Shown here in pieces: positions 47,990 through 59,529 of a DNA stretch of 64,000 nucleotides. Numbering within the stretch: position 1 is the stretch's first letter; each line of letters begins with the position of its first letter. The DNA lies in contig JAPFBL010000084.1 in assembly GCA_026182355.1 (NCBI GenBank), positions 11,330,001 through 11,394,000 on the forward strand, given 5' to 3'. Source of the stretch: Hermatobates lingyangjiaoensis (taxonomy: Eukaryota; Arthropoda; Insecta; Hemiptera; Hermatobatidae). The position numbers and the translations under genes are program-made. The notes under the pieces were generated by a model. That model saw only the letters and a program-made list of their open reading frames with translations, was not told the DNA's origin and did not search any database.

Positions 47990-48415
47990 AATTTATTCAA
48001 AGCAAAGTAATAAAAAATCTTAGGATATTTTTCGTTTATTGTCTTGTAGCCTCAAAGTTAATACCAGAATTTTAAAGCTCTAGAATTAGGAGTTTAGGAG
48101 AAAAAAATGCTGTATAAAAACTGGTTTTTGGCAAAAAAAGTGACTTTCCCATCATACGTAATTACTCCTAACTATTAGCACATCTACAGTATGAGGACCA
48201 TTTTTTTGTAAAATATCAATTCAATTCGTCAAAGATTCTGGAGCGTAGCGTAACCACAAACTTTGGATACATACACACTCACCCATACACACATACAAAC
48301 CCAGTCATCAAAAAACGTCATAAAACGATTTTTTGACCTGAAAACATGTAATTCCGTCAAAATCTCGAGATCGAAGTTTTTCATGATCATTATGCTTTAC
48401 TTATAGTAAAGTAAA
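47990..48415. repeat. REP-B 3' part
   Basis: Matches the right third of REP-B (TTTTTCGTTTATTG through CTTTACTTATAGTAAAGTAA). The left part is missing. Confidence 0.75.
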
Positions 48416-49081
48416 AATTAGAAGTTGTTGAATATTTTTTTATATATAATTTAAATTTAGAAGAACTTTTAGAGTAGCATATGGGAAGATTGGAGGCGTG
48501 GCATATGTGAAGAGAAGAAGGAGGGGAAGCTGGAGGCACCAACCCTGTCAGGTCTATTTTGTTTTTCCTTTCTGTCACGCATGCTTGCACGCTAGCACGT
48601 GAATACATTATCATTCCCATTTCGTGCCGCCAACACATCCATCCACCAGACCCAGTTCATCGTACCGAGATTCTGTCACAATTTATATCCTACCTACACA
48701 CTACTCTTTTCGACTATTACTCCAAATGTTTTGCAGTCCAAACTGTTTGAAGTTAATTATCATTTCATAGTCTGATGACCATGATATGCTCTTTTGAACA
48801 TTCATTTTACTTTTTTATGTTTCTGATTGATAGAATAAAGATGGTGTAAAACAGTATTCCATAAACCCTGTAAGGTCGTTTCATTCAAAGAAAAGAAAAC
48901 GAAAGGACAGTAATACATATTCAAGAAAAAATTAAACAAAATAGAAAACTTACTAAAACAAATACAATTGCTCAAGACCAACTTCCAAGAAAGAACTCTA
49001 CAGACCCATAAAAGGAAACTCGGATAATCCAATGACTGCGGATAGCTAGGAAAAATAGGACAGACGTTAAAACCTAACCAA

Positions 49082-49652
49082 AAAAATCTGGAGTGGTATA
49101 CATTCAACTTTACTATAAGTAAACATAATATCAAACTTCTTGGGTGTATAATATATAATGTGCTATATAGATATTTAGACATGATATATATATATATATA
49201 TATCTAAATGGAAGATGTTTATTGGTCTTTCATTCCTAGAGGCAGTACACATAGTGAGTGATTGATCCACTTATCAATATATATGCCTATTTTTTGTATA
49301 TCACACCAATGATGCATATAATATCATTAGTATAACTACGGCAGTAGTAACATTTTTGAAAAGTGAAAGTGTAGATTTCGTCCAGGAGAACATAGCTTTA
49401 GTTTCAATAGCCAGTGGATCACTTGCATAATTTATCTTACCCCCATCTACATTGATGATTTCAGAAAAAGTTCTCTTTTATAACTTTAAAATATTCCTAT
49501 TTTGTCTGAAAAATGTCAGAAACATGTGAAGTAAAAATGCCTTACTAAGATAATTTTTAATTTAAGAGGTTAGATAATTTCATTTATAATTTTTAAAAGA
49601 ATTAGTTTCTTTTTTGAATTATATTTTAATTTTTTTGTTTTTTATTAAATTA
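49082..49652. repeat. REP-B left part, interrupted
   Basis: AATCTGGAGTGGTATACATT then ACTTTACTATAAGTAAACAT, as in copy 2, and continuing to the REP-A insertion point at 49653. A TA tract at 49183-49202 lies inside it. Confidence 0.72.
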
Positions 49653-51048
49653 CTAGCAAATGTACCCGTCTTTGACGGAATCAAAAATTCTATTATACTT
49701 GGTATTCCAAAATATCAATTATAGTATATTACTAATACTATAATTAGAAATTATAGAATAGTAGAAAACACCATTATTAGTACAGGGTTAAACAAATGCA
49801 TCTGTATACACTACATTAGCTGTCTGTCCTTCAGGTTCATGGAAGAACAATCAGTTGAAACCTCTGACTATTGAGCAAGTAAACTACAGTTGACCATGTG
49901 AGAAAAACTTGGTTTCGCTAACTTGAATTCCTGCGTTAGATAAAGTCTCCCTTTGCGACTTAGTTAACGTCATTGCGAAATAGACTCTGATGGGACTTTG
50001 CAATCATTTGAATGGAAACAGACAGTGGCTCGGAATCAATGGTATGCGTGGTATACACACAGACTCCCCAATACCACATCCAGTCATTATGTCCGCCTCT
50101 ATGGCATATCTGTGTAGAGCACGAACTCAGAGTCGTGTCCCGTTGCACAGTTTTTGGAGCACTCATGTTTCGTAACATGAAATTTGTTACTGCTATAAAT
50201 TGCATCATCATTGGTGCTCCTACTTTAAGTTTTTACTCATGAGCAGGCAGTCCAGGAGAAATAAATTCAGAGTCAAGAAATTCAATTAGATAATGAACTG
50301 CTTCTTCATCACTAATCCAATCTCTTTACTGACTTGTAAGTTCTTTCCTCGGTATGATATAGCGTAAGAACTTGTTTGTTGATTTCTCCTGCCTGTTCAT
50401 ATTAAGGGCTGAGAATTGCTCGTTTACAAAACATTTATTCTCAATAGATAGTACATCCTCAACTCTGTGAAACACCATTTCAATGATGTCAAATACGCAA
50501 TATATTCATATGCTCAATTGAAATTAAAATCAACTAACAATACCTACTTGCCACACCTGTGTATTTTCAAAACAAACTTGTCTGTGAAGTTAGGAAAATA
50601 CAGCTAAAAGCCTCATAACTTCGCTTCTGTACTGAATTAATAATCTATTTAGAGCCCATATTTTAAGTTAGGCATACACAAATCCAGTGTCAATGTTTCA
50701 GCTCGCTATGTCTTATGGTGGCTGAGTTTACTTGTGACAAACATTTTTGCGTTAAACGTCCATAACTTCACTTCTACGTTGAATTTCCAATCAATTCGGA
50801 GCCTATATTTTAAGTTAGACCTACACAAATCTACTGTAAAAGTTTCAGCTTTATATGTCTTATGGTAGCTGAGTTTACCAGTGACAAAGTTTTGCGGACA
50901 AACAGACAAACCGACAAACCGACAAACCGACAGAAATTTTTCTAAGGGTGGATTCGGTTTCTCCAATGCATGAAACGTAAAGAAAACTTGAAATGAGTCA
51001 GTTCTAAGCAATGTACAGACAAAATCATTATTTTATTTATAAAGATTA
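49653..51048. repeat. REP-A interspersed repeat, copy 3
   Basis: Closest to copy 2 (same 3' array at 50898-50937 and same end). Appears to sit inside a REP-B element whose left part is 49084-49652 and whose right part is 51690-52218. Confidence 0.85.
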
Positions 51049-51689
51049 TACTGGGAGTTGTATGACATGCTAGTGTTTTTATAAAAAAATCACTTTCCTT
51101 TCCCTTCGTCAAATAATCATAAAAATCCAATTTACGCTGAGAGAGTGTTATCTTTTTCCTGCGTGCTGTACTCCATTATAAGGTTGCTCTAATGTATATT
51201 GAGAAAAATTATTATAATTAGCCAGTTAGCATATTCAAATCAAATTCAAAGCCAGATTTTTAGTATAATTTAAAACTTTTTTTATTAGATTGATTAGAAC
51301 ATTTTGTTAGACAAATCCGTCATACCGTGGAGAGCATCAGAAATTTATGCTCATTGACGCCAATTTTTTACATATAAGAATGTTATTGTATCTCATATTC
51401 ATATATTAAATGGCTTTAAAAAAATTCATTAACCCTCTAAACAACAATTTTATTTTTAGTGGATTCACTCAAAAATTTCTATATCAATGTAAGGAATGTA
51501 AGTAAATGTAAACAAAAATGGCAAGTATAGGAAGTAAACCATTAATCCAGGATCAACATTCAGTTTTTATAGCTTTTTTGCTCTTTGTCGTAATGAAATA
51601 TCATAATTTTTTTTGTAAATTGTTAATTTTCGATTAAATTTTTTGTCGAAATTCTGTTCATGCAATTTTTAACAGAAATATATCAACTC

Positions 51690-52218
51690 ATCCTCCAAGT
51701 AATGATCTATTTTTAGGTGTAGTTTCATTTTGATCTGTCAAACGGTATGACTTGTATCGCTCTTACAAGCTTTCAGATTGAATTATAAGTCCAAATTTTT
51801 AAATTTTATTGAAAAAAAATATTTCTTGCTATTTTAAAAATCCGAGGATATTTTTCGTTTATTGCTTTTGTAGCCTCAAAGATAATACCTGAATTCCATA
51901 GCTCTAGAATTAGGAGTTAAGGAGAAAAATGTTGTCTAAAAACAAGTTTTTGGTAAAAGAAGTGACTTTCTCATCATGCATAATTGCTCCCAAACTATAC
52001 AGAACATCTTTTGTGTAGAATATTTTGATCCATCAAAGATCTGGACCGTAGCGTGACCACAAACTTTCAATCACACTCTCCCACCCACACACACACATCA
52101 TCGAAAAAACTTAAACTTCATAAATCTACTTTTGGGACCTCAAAACATGTAATACCGTCAAAATCTAGAGATCGATTTTTTTCACGATCACTATTATACT
52201 TTACTTAGAGTTAAGTAA
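51690..52218. repeat. REP-B right part
   Basis: Resumes the REP-B sequence (GTTTCATTTTGATCTGTCAA) beyond REP-A copy 3 and ends ACTTTACTTAGAGTTAAGTA. The 51049-51690 stretch between is not matched elsewhere in the window. Confidence 0.72.
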
Positions 52219-52559
52219 AAACACATTCCTTCTTATATGACACAAACTTTGCAAGCCAGTTATGAACCTGAGGACACAAACCAATAGATGGTAAATCTTT
52301 GTTCACTTAGTACAAAACAAAAAGAACAGAAACTGACTCTAACAGTTACATATGAATGTTTTAGACATAAAATAATTCACAGAATAATCTGTCAGATTAT
52401 TCGGCAGAGAATCAACGGCAAAAACAACAAACTCTTTAAACCTCTTAAAAATTTTAAAATGCATATTTCGAAACTACAGACAAGAAGAGCTTGTCTTCTT
52501 GTTTAACAACAAAATAAAAGTTACGAACAATATTGAATTATAAAATAAATAATCACTGA

Positions 52560-53220
52560 ATAATTTAATGACAAACGGGCACCACCTAAGTGGACAATAG
52601 ATGTATAGAGTAGGCTTCTTAATTTGGAAACATCTGGTCAGCTATCGGCGGGTGTACGAATGTAATACGCATGATGACTACTCTATAACCACGATATTGA
52701 ACAGAGCCACGAGAACTTCACGTCTCTGAACCAGAACGATAGAATCGTTACTTACCAGCGATGGAATCATTCACAGAAGTTGGTTGCCATAATTCTTTCT
52801 TACTTCTGAATATAAAATTTACTATTTAAATATAGCATTTGTAATTTGTCTATAAACACGCACTGGCTGAAGTATAATTTGTTATGTATATAGTATCAGA
52901 CAGTTAAAATCTATACTATTTTTAATATCCACCAGTGTAAACGTTATACATATATAACATATCACAATTATCATGTGAAATATAAATCAACATCTAAACC
53001 ACACAAAGAAACTCAAAAATACGCCTAAAATCTTTCGACTGGTCCTCATTAGCGTCACAACGTAGGATGAGTCACACTTGGAGTGATTTCAAATTCAAAG
53101 ACCAATGGTTTAGGTTGATAGGTCTCAGTCCCATTTCTAAATTGCTTACTGTGATTTAGAAGTTGATTTGTACTTCATGTATTTACTTTGAAATCTTGTA
53201 TATATATTTTAAATAATATA
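52560..53220. other. Mixed DNA; possible decayed hammerhead at 53030
   Basis: 52570-52780 is G+C-richer. Reverse strand at about 53025-53060 reads CTAATGAGGACCAGTCGAAAG, like a hammerhead with G5 to A and a GAC/GTC helix II, perhaps another PLE end: 53160-53205 has CATGTATTTACTTTGAAATC followed by TA-rich sequence. Confidence 0.4.
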
Positions 53221-53399
53221 CACAAGTTGCTCCAAATTCAGAAGAATTGTGAAAATAATAAAAGATCAGGGAAAAACTTTCAAAGCTTTTTAATGTATTT
53301 CGTTGCAGAAACTAAGGTTTAGTTACGGTAAAATGTTCATTAATGTTTGATGTAATCCCAATTAAAAATATTGTCTTATTAGCTGTTGATTTAATCTTT

Positions 53400-53610
53400 C
53401 CAATGAATCATAGGCATGAGTAGAAAGTGACTTCTAAAATGGCCGCACCGCTAGTTATGTCTGGTTAAAGCTGGTGTCACTGTACAGGAGGCGTCATTCA
53501 ACCAATTGGCCTAACAATCCTCACAGACAAATGACCACATCTCTCATTCTCACTATAGCCTAATCACATGATGTGTAAAATACCCGAGAGACATTTCTTG
53601 TTCAACTCTT
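53400..53610. other. G+C-richer island, possible conserved non-coding element
   Basis: Contains AAAATGGCCGCACCGC and CAACCAATTGGCCTAACAAT. No repeat match and no ORF. Sits between repeat-rich blocks. Confidence 0.25.
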
Positions 53611-53899
53611 CTCATCATGTATAGATTACAAATATCCTTAAAAATATATATTTATTTCTGCATATAATGAAGGTTTTAAATTATACTAAAACATTGTAGT
53701 TGGTTTTTCTGGAACCTTCAGTCGTTCATCCCGTTAACATTATCACTCCTCCAATAATCTAAAAATACATACTTTTCCTATTTCTTATCTAAATTTTTTT
53801 CTTTCTGAACGTTCTTTAAACTAAATTCCTATTACCTGTAACACCGTTGAAATGACCTATTTTTGATATGTGTATATTTTCTTTATGTATGATTTTTTT

Positions 53900-54007
53900 T
53901 TTGTTTTTGCTTGGCTTTGTAGGATTATGAAACGGTTTTTAATGAAACGAAAACGTTAGCATTTGGGGAGTTTGATATGAGCCTTGACTGTCCTAGTAGG
54001 ATTTCTT
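53900..54007 (+). mobile_element. F4-related terminal repeat fragment
   Basis: ACGAAAACGTTAGCATTTGG and GAGCCTTGACTGTCCTAGTA resemble the F4 GAAACGTTGGCA and GAACTGACCGAGTCC segments. It abuts the large F2 palindrome. Confidence 0.55.
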
Positions 54008-54019
54008 ACACACTTACAG

Positions 54020-54055
54020 TCTCTAATTTTCGGTTTGAACCTTATCTTCAGGAGA
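54020..54055 (-). ncRNA. Hammerhead ribozyme motif, F2, with helix II insertion
   Basis: Reverse strand keeps TCTC, CTGAAGA, GAAA, AATT and GAGA. Three to four extra bases (TAA) sit between CTGAAGA and helix II GGTT/AACC, which probably impairs it. Confidence 0.75.
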
Positions 54056-54966
54056 GATAAGAGAGGGAAACCAAGCGCACTGGTTCAGAGACGGTTGGAG
54101 ACCAACAGTGTTGCCGCATGCGCGCCCGGTCACAGAAAATAAGGTAGACAGGAATCAATTTATAATTACATTAAATTAGTGGAATATGAAAACAATAAAT
54201 AAATAAAAGAAAAAATTGAAAAAATTTAGGGAAATTGATACATATTAACGAACAGAGAAATTGATACATAAATAAAAGTACGAACTAAGCTATGATAGAA
54301 TAAAATAAAACTGAGATACAAATAATAATAATAATAATAATAATAAATGAAATAATTTAAAAAAAAAATTGTTGATAAAATATGAAAAGGCAAGGAACTT
54401 TTAAACATTATCGCTTTTGATTGAGGCCAGGTGCACTGCGCGCACTTAATAGCTAAATATGGGCTTCTTCGGAGGCTTGTAGTGTGAGATCTTTGCAGTC
54501 AGGGGGTATTTGTCGCAGAATCTGTAAATGATCTAACACTACGAGCCTCCGAAGAAGCCCATATTTGGCTATTAAGTGCGCGCAGTGCACCTGGCCTCAA
54601 TCAAAAGCGATAATGTTTAAAAGTTCCTTGCCTTTTCATATTTTATCAACAATTTTTTTTTTAAATTATTTCAATTTATTATTATTATTATTATTATTAT
54701 TTGTATCTCAGTTTTATTTTATTCTATCATAGCTTAGTCCGTACTTTTATTTATGTATCAATTTCTCTGTTCGCTAATATGTATCAATTTCCCTTGATTT
54801 TTTCAATTTTTTCTTTTATTTATTTATTGTTTTCATATTCCACTAATTTAATGTAATTATAAATTGATTCCTGTCTACCTTATTTTCTGTGACCGGGCGC
54901 GCATGCGGCAACAGTGTTGGTCTCCAACCGTCTCTGAACCAGTGCGCTTGGTTTCCCTCTCTTATC

Positions 54967-55000
54967 TCTCCTGAAGACGGTTCAAACCGAAAATTAGAGA
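54967..55000 (+). ncRNA. Type I hammerhead ribozyme, F2
   Basis: TCTC 54967-54970, CTGAAGA 54971-54977, GGTT/AACC helix II, GAAA 54989-54992, AATT helix III, GAGA 54997-55000. Consensus copy in the right palindrome arm. Confidence 0.85.
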
Positions 55001-55214
55001 CTGTAAGTGTGTTCTTTTGATTTTTCTGTGTTTCTTTGTCTATATTGAACTATAGTTGTCCGTTTTGGATCGTATTTTCAACGAAAAAGGGTATATATAT
55101 ATAACTAAACATTACATAGAATACACTTACTTACATAGAACAGCACACTTACTATGTCATTTATATGTTTATAAAATAACTATACATAAAATTAACAGAT
55201 GCACACTCATATAG

Positions 55215-55247
55215 TCTCTAATTTTCGGTTCACCCGTCATCAGGATA
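55215..55247 (-). ncRNA. Hammerhead ribozyme motif, F2 variant
   Basis: Reverse strand CTGATGA (not CTGAAGA), helix II GGT/ACC, GAAA, AATT, GAGAC. Helix I only partly pairs (CTATC against GAGAC). A sublineage of F2. Confidence 0.72.
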
Positions 55248-55716
55248 GAGAAAAGAGGACCAAATGTCAAACCCACCTACGGAGCAACGGTTGAAAGACA
55301 ATAGTGTTGTTGAAGAATTAACAATGTGTGTCAGGTTGAAGAGAAGGAAAATAACAACATAATGAGATAAAAAAAACAGTTAATAATATTCTTAAATGAA
55401 ATAAATATAACAATGTTAATTACAATAAAAAAATAAACAATAAAATACATCACCGAAAAGAAATAAAAAATGATCCATCTTTCTAACTTTAGACCTGAAG
55501 TACCTCTCAGTAACTAAATATGTTCCTCCTCGGAAGCTCGCAGTGTGTCATTGTTAACATTATGGGGAATTTCTAGCAGAATGTGCAACCTATCCTATAG
55601 CAAATGTTGAGGAGGTGACAGTGGTTATTGTCATGGATGGCAGGGGGTAAGTTAGAGTGGTTATGACGGAAGCTCTATGTACCTAATACGTGACAAAACA
55701 TGCTAGACGCCTAATA

Positions 55717-57066
55717 CAGAGTTTTGCAACTACTGTGCCACGGCACATTGGCGTGCCGTGAGATACTGTCAGAACAGATAAAATAAATAGTTTTCGTTCA
55801 AAGGTGCAACTCTGGCAGCAGCACGTGGAAAGTGGTAATCTTGAAATGTTCCCACTCACCAGTAAAAAAAAAGGTGTTAATATTGCTGCACCGTGAGAGA
55901 TAACAGTCAAAACATTTGAAAATTCTTGAGGTGTAGATGTTATTTTATTTCCCTCCAGCCATTTCAAACATTACAGGAGCAGGAGGAACTAACTCAACTG
56001 TGACAAGATCATGGTCTCATGCTAAGATTTGCTGATCTACCTTTGGACAGTTTTTGGTTAACGGATGCAAAGGACTTGCTCGTCCTAGCCAACAAAACTA
56101 TTTGATATTGCTATTTGAAAATTTGAAAACTATTTGAAAATTTGATATTGCTCCTATTTTCCACAACATATCTGTGTGAAGTGACCTTTTCAAGCCTAAC
56201 TGCTGTAAAAAACTAAAAACTGAAAGACTGAGAGCTCTGGAGGAAGAGCAATACGCGTCTTTCATCGATTCCTGCGAGGCTATCAGTTCTGTATTCAACC
56301 AAATAGCCCCAGGTTTCTGAGAGAGTATAAATATGAAAGTCTGTACCTTCGGGATTTAGGAATTTTAATTCCTGAGGCGTAGCAGAGAGATTAATGATAA
56401 GTATCTTCCTAGGCGAAGCCGAAGGAGATAACTACGCAAGGGAATAACAGCTCATTATTCTCGAGGTGTATTATATTCCAGAAAATGTTCTATAATAATA
56501 ATTTATTAAGTGTTTATTAATTTAAAAACAATTAATAATCACTCTTAATAATACAAAATAAAGGTTTACTAAAGCTAAATAAAAGTATGTAAACAAAACA
56601 GAGTAGAATAATTAGATAATACCGCTGGGATTTAAATATCAGGATTGCCACCCGAAGTCTTCCCGATTTCATATCACTTCATATCTAAAAATTTTAGATA
56701 TGAACAACCTGGATTAAATCCCAGTTTTTCTTCATAATTGCCATGTTTTTTCATTATTCCCCAGCTTTTATATATTGCCCCGGTTCTATGTAGTATGGGG
56801 ATTAAATGTTTTACATTGTTACACGAAAACTAGACGTAAAAAGTTAGTTTTCATCTCTTCTGGAGATAAATTTTTTTTTTTTATTCCTATTCAAGATGTC
56901 ATGTAATACAACGTTATTCATCAATATTAAAAATAATGCTTGTTAACAATATAACACTTATATTGATAATATAGGCTTTATTTTCGCATTTTCAGCTGGT
57001 GGTGTGCCGTGAGATATTTTCAATAAAAGAAATGTTCCTTGGCTCGTAAAAGGTTGAAAAACACTG
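55717..57066. mobile_element. hAT DNA transposon, degraded, with perfect 8-bp target duplication
   Basis: Terminal inverted repeats CAGAGTTTTGCAAC (55717-55730) and, on the other strand, CAGTGTTTTTCAAC (ending 57066) match at 12 of 14 positions and begin with the CAG typical of hAT elements. Both sides carry the 8-bp duplication GCCTAATA (55709-55716 and 57067-57074), the standard hAT length. Length 1350 bp, much shorter than an autonomous element. It contains a broken transposase fragment. Confidence 0.9.
55975..56331 (+). pseudogene. hAT transposase C-terminal fragment (SCAND3/ZBED-like family), broken
   Basis: Read in pieces: [13 protein letters not shown] around 56020, then T-T-Y-L-C-E-V-T-F-S-S-L-T-A-V-K near 56163-56215, then after a frameshift T-E-R-L-R-A-L-E-E-E-Q up to a TGA near 56320. 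The T-T-Y-L-C-E block is the hAT C-terminal dimerisation segment as found in the SCAND3/FAM200/ZBED5 branch. In-frame stops and at least one frameshift show it is dead. It is internal to the 55717-57066 element. Confidence 0.75.
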
Positions 57067-57499
57067 GCCTAATACATAAAAAAAATAGTAACGCCTATTA
57101 CTTAGAAAGAATCACATTTGATACACTCCAAGTGGTAAATACAGTTTTTGGAGGAACTTGGGACAGCCGTTTATAACAGCGTAATGTATACAGGAGTCAG
57201 AGCAGAAAATAGTTTGAGGTCGATGATAGGACAGGTGTTGTAACCTCGGTGTCCGCATAATTGAAGTACAGGGAGAAGAGGATAAAATAGGGTACTGTTC
57301 TTTTATTATGGTACGATGTTTGTTAATGCGTATTTTGAATTATCTACCCTAAATCCCATTTCTACTGTGATTAACATATACATTACTCTGATCCAAATAA
57401 CTGCTGTTCGCCATTCATTCCAAGAACCACAGGCTCTCATTGAATAATTGCTTCAGGTTGCATTGATAGAGAAAAGTTTTCTCAAACAATAAGAATGTC

Positions 57500-58180
57500 A
57501 CACTTTGAGCTTCCGAGGAGGATGTACGAGGAGGATATTTGCTGAATGTACCAAGTACTCCAGGATGGATCATGTTTATTTCTTTTCTAGTGTAAATTCG
57601 TTGTTCCCACTTCGTTCATTTTTAATTAATTTTATTTTATATTATTTATGTTATTTAAAGTTAGTTTCCATTTCTTATTTATCTAGGTTAGGTTAGGTTG
57701 AAATGGTAGTCCCACAAGGAACACACATAGGCCCAACATTGGCCCTTTGTGATACTACACAATGAACATACTACACTGAGAGTCCTAAATTTTGCCTAAC
57801 TCAAGAGTATTTAGAGTAAGGATGTTTAACGGATACCTAACATCGTCCAGGACCGGGGCCGACGGCACAACGTCCTCTCCGAGGGTCGACGTGCTCAGAT
57901 CAGTTATTCACCTCTCAAGTCAATAAATCCAGGGATAGAGTAAGTTTTATTTATCTAATTACCCCGTTTTCCTTTCCATTCCCTAAATTATTTTTTACTG
58001 TAACTTTGTTGTTTATCTCTAATATTTTCCTTCTTTCTTCATTTAATTTTCATTATAATCCTTCTTTCTTCTCTTTGAGGGGATATGCGCGTAACAACAC
58101 TATCAGTTTCCAACCGTTGTCTGGTGAGTTTGTATGTTTATTGAACGAAAAACTGAAACCTTAAGTGTGTGCATCTGAGT
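57500..58180 (+). mobile_element. F2-variant terminal repeat, inverted partner of 55190-55570, split by a SINE
   Basis: 57500-57684 matches the complement of about 55460-55570 (GAGCTTCCGAGGAGGA and the TGGATCAT...TTTATTTCTTTTC stretch). 57957-58180 matches the complement of 55190-55330 (AACACTATC...CCAACCGTTG). The hammerhead region has decayed. The interruption is a SINE with target duplication. Confidence 0.72.
57685..57946 (-). mobile_element. tRNA-type SINE copy with AACCT tail and 10-bp target duplication
   Basis: Same family as 32750-33068 and 46541-46772. Its 3' tail reads (on the reverse strand) CAACCTAACCTAACCTA at 57685-57701. Flanked by the perfect direct repeat TTATTTATCT at 57675-57684 and 57947-57956, as expected for retroposition. 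The tRNA-like head is degraded here. Inserted into a PLE terminal repeat. Confidence 0.8.
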
Positions 58181-58419
58181 TTTGTTCAGCTGTAGTTTAG
58201 ACATGAAAAAAATGGGCTACATTGGCAAGTCCAATTACTTCGAAAACACGAAATTAATTATTTATTTGTATTTTTCCCCAGATGTATCATTTATTTCACA
58301 TATTTTTGTCATATGTTACTTTAATTTTTTTTTTAAATTAACAAATCTGGTTAGTCAGTTATCAGGGAAAAGAGGACGAAATAAGAGAGATGTATACGGA
58401 TGGCTAAACAGTTAAACAA

Positions 58420-59220
58420 ACCGGTCGGGCTCAATTTTGTTTCACCAAAATGAATATCTCTCTTACTTCATCTTCTAATGAGTCTTCTTTATGTTTTGTT
58501 TGTTACATGAATATTTCATAATATTACATAAATTTGTTTAAATTTCCGTTCTCATAATGAAATGTTGTAAATTCAAGGTGGTGTCCGCATAAAAATTATA
58601 ACCAATTGAATCAATTTATGTAAATTCATCATAGTTAATTAAGAAAGACTAAATTACTAATAATAATTATTAATTAATCAATTGATTTATATTTTAATAT
58701 AAAAAAATCATTAAAAAAGAAAATGGTATTTTAAATACCAACTTCATATGTTCTATATCGATTGCAATTTTCAATGTCAACGTGAATATTAAATTACAGT
58801 TTGAAATATCAAATCTGTTAGTTACTTTGGATAGTAATCTGTAATATTCAAAACTCTTTTGATTTAAATAATCCCAAATTTTATCAATTTTAAATCCTGA
58901 AGAAAGGTAGCATATGACTATTGGGTAATACGGAGAAGTCCATCAAATTATTAAAGAAGTTTCTTTGAATACCAACATTTGTTATATCGACATGAAAATT
59001 GGATGATAATTTATGTGTACGGCTGATAGATACGACAAACAGCTTCATGTTAATAACTTGAACACAATCATCTAAACTCCTAAAAGATAAGCTTACAACT
59101 TAAGTTACAAAATCAAATGATCTCCCTCTACACTGTATTCTGATTATTGAGTATAATATTTAATTTCATTTTGCAACTTCCATTTATGTAAATTAAACCG
59201 TTTTATATATAAATATCCAA
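58420..59220. other. AT-rich DNA, nothing recognised
   Basis: No repeat match or coding signal found. 59225-59280 resembles the F1 end (ACACGTGAAATAACAATCAA) next to the F5 copy. Confidence 0.45.
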
Positions 59221-59318
59221 TTTATATATATAATAAATTTCACATAAACACGTGAAATAACAATCAATGATCAAACCAATAGGAAATGAAAAACATAGAT
59301 CTCAAATTTTATTACCGT

Positions 59319-59355
59319 ACACGACATGTTTCGGTCATCAAAAACCATTTTCAGG
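59319..59355 (-). ncRNA. Hammerhead-like motif, F5
   Basis: Reverse strand: CTGAAAA (G8 to A), helix II GGT/ACC, GAAA, six-base palindromic helix III ACATGT, C at the cleavage position. Near-consensus but one essential base is changed. Confidence 0.6.
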
Positions 59356-59529
59356 TTAAAGAATATATAAAATTACTTATGATCGAAAACCGATTAACAG
59401 TTGAAAGATAACTAAATAACATAAGTCCATAACCATATTCACAACTAGGGAGGTTATCAAGGTAAAGGTATATTGAGGTTTCAAACAAGAAATTGGTTAC
59501 CTTCCATCCGGTCATTTGACTCTGGGAAG

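Larger units (their letters stand above)
54008..55012. repeat. 1-kb palindrome of two F2 PLE terminal regions
   Basis: Left arm 54008-54491 and right arm 54530-55012 are near-identical reverse complements of about 483 bp around a 38-bp spacer. Differences seen are few: CTTAT against CG near the ribozyme, (AAT)n length, and scattered single bases. Each arm carries one F2 hammerhead at its outer end, pointing outward. A transcript would form an almost perfect hairpin of nearly 500 bp. Confidence 0.9.
55190..57310 (-). pseudogene. F2-like PLE remnant (GIY-YIG region to terminal repeat), split by a hAT element
   Basis: Reading the reverse strand from 57310: a Cys-rich approach (G-H-R-G-Y-N-T-C-P-I-I-D), then N-C-I-Y-H-L-E-C-I-K-C-D-S-F, which resembles the start of a PLE GIY-YIG domain (I/V-Y-x-L ... 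C-x-x-C-D-S-F-Y-V-G). The match resumes past the hAT insertion as V-H-R-A-S-V near 55680. The terminal repeat with hammerhead lies at 55215. Stops and frameshifts are present, so it is dead. An inverted partial copy of the terminal region is at 57500-58180. Confidence 0.7.

Noticed and set aside
48802..49182. 126-codon minus-strand ORF
   Set aside because: Runs into REP-B, low-complexity hydrophobic, not conserved in other REP-B copies.
55683..56298. Minus-strand ORFs of 94 and 66 codons
   Set aside because: Antisense to the hAT transposase remnant.
57685..57701. Interstitial telomere sequence
   Set aside because: Only about three units, located at the end of a SINE with target duplication, so it is a SINE tail.
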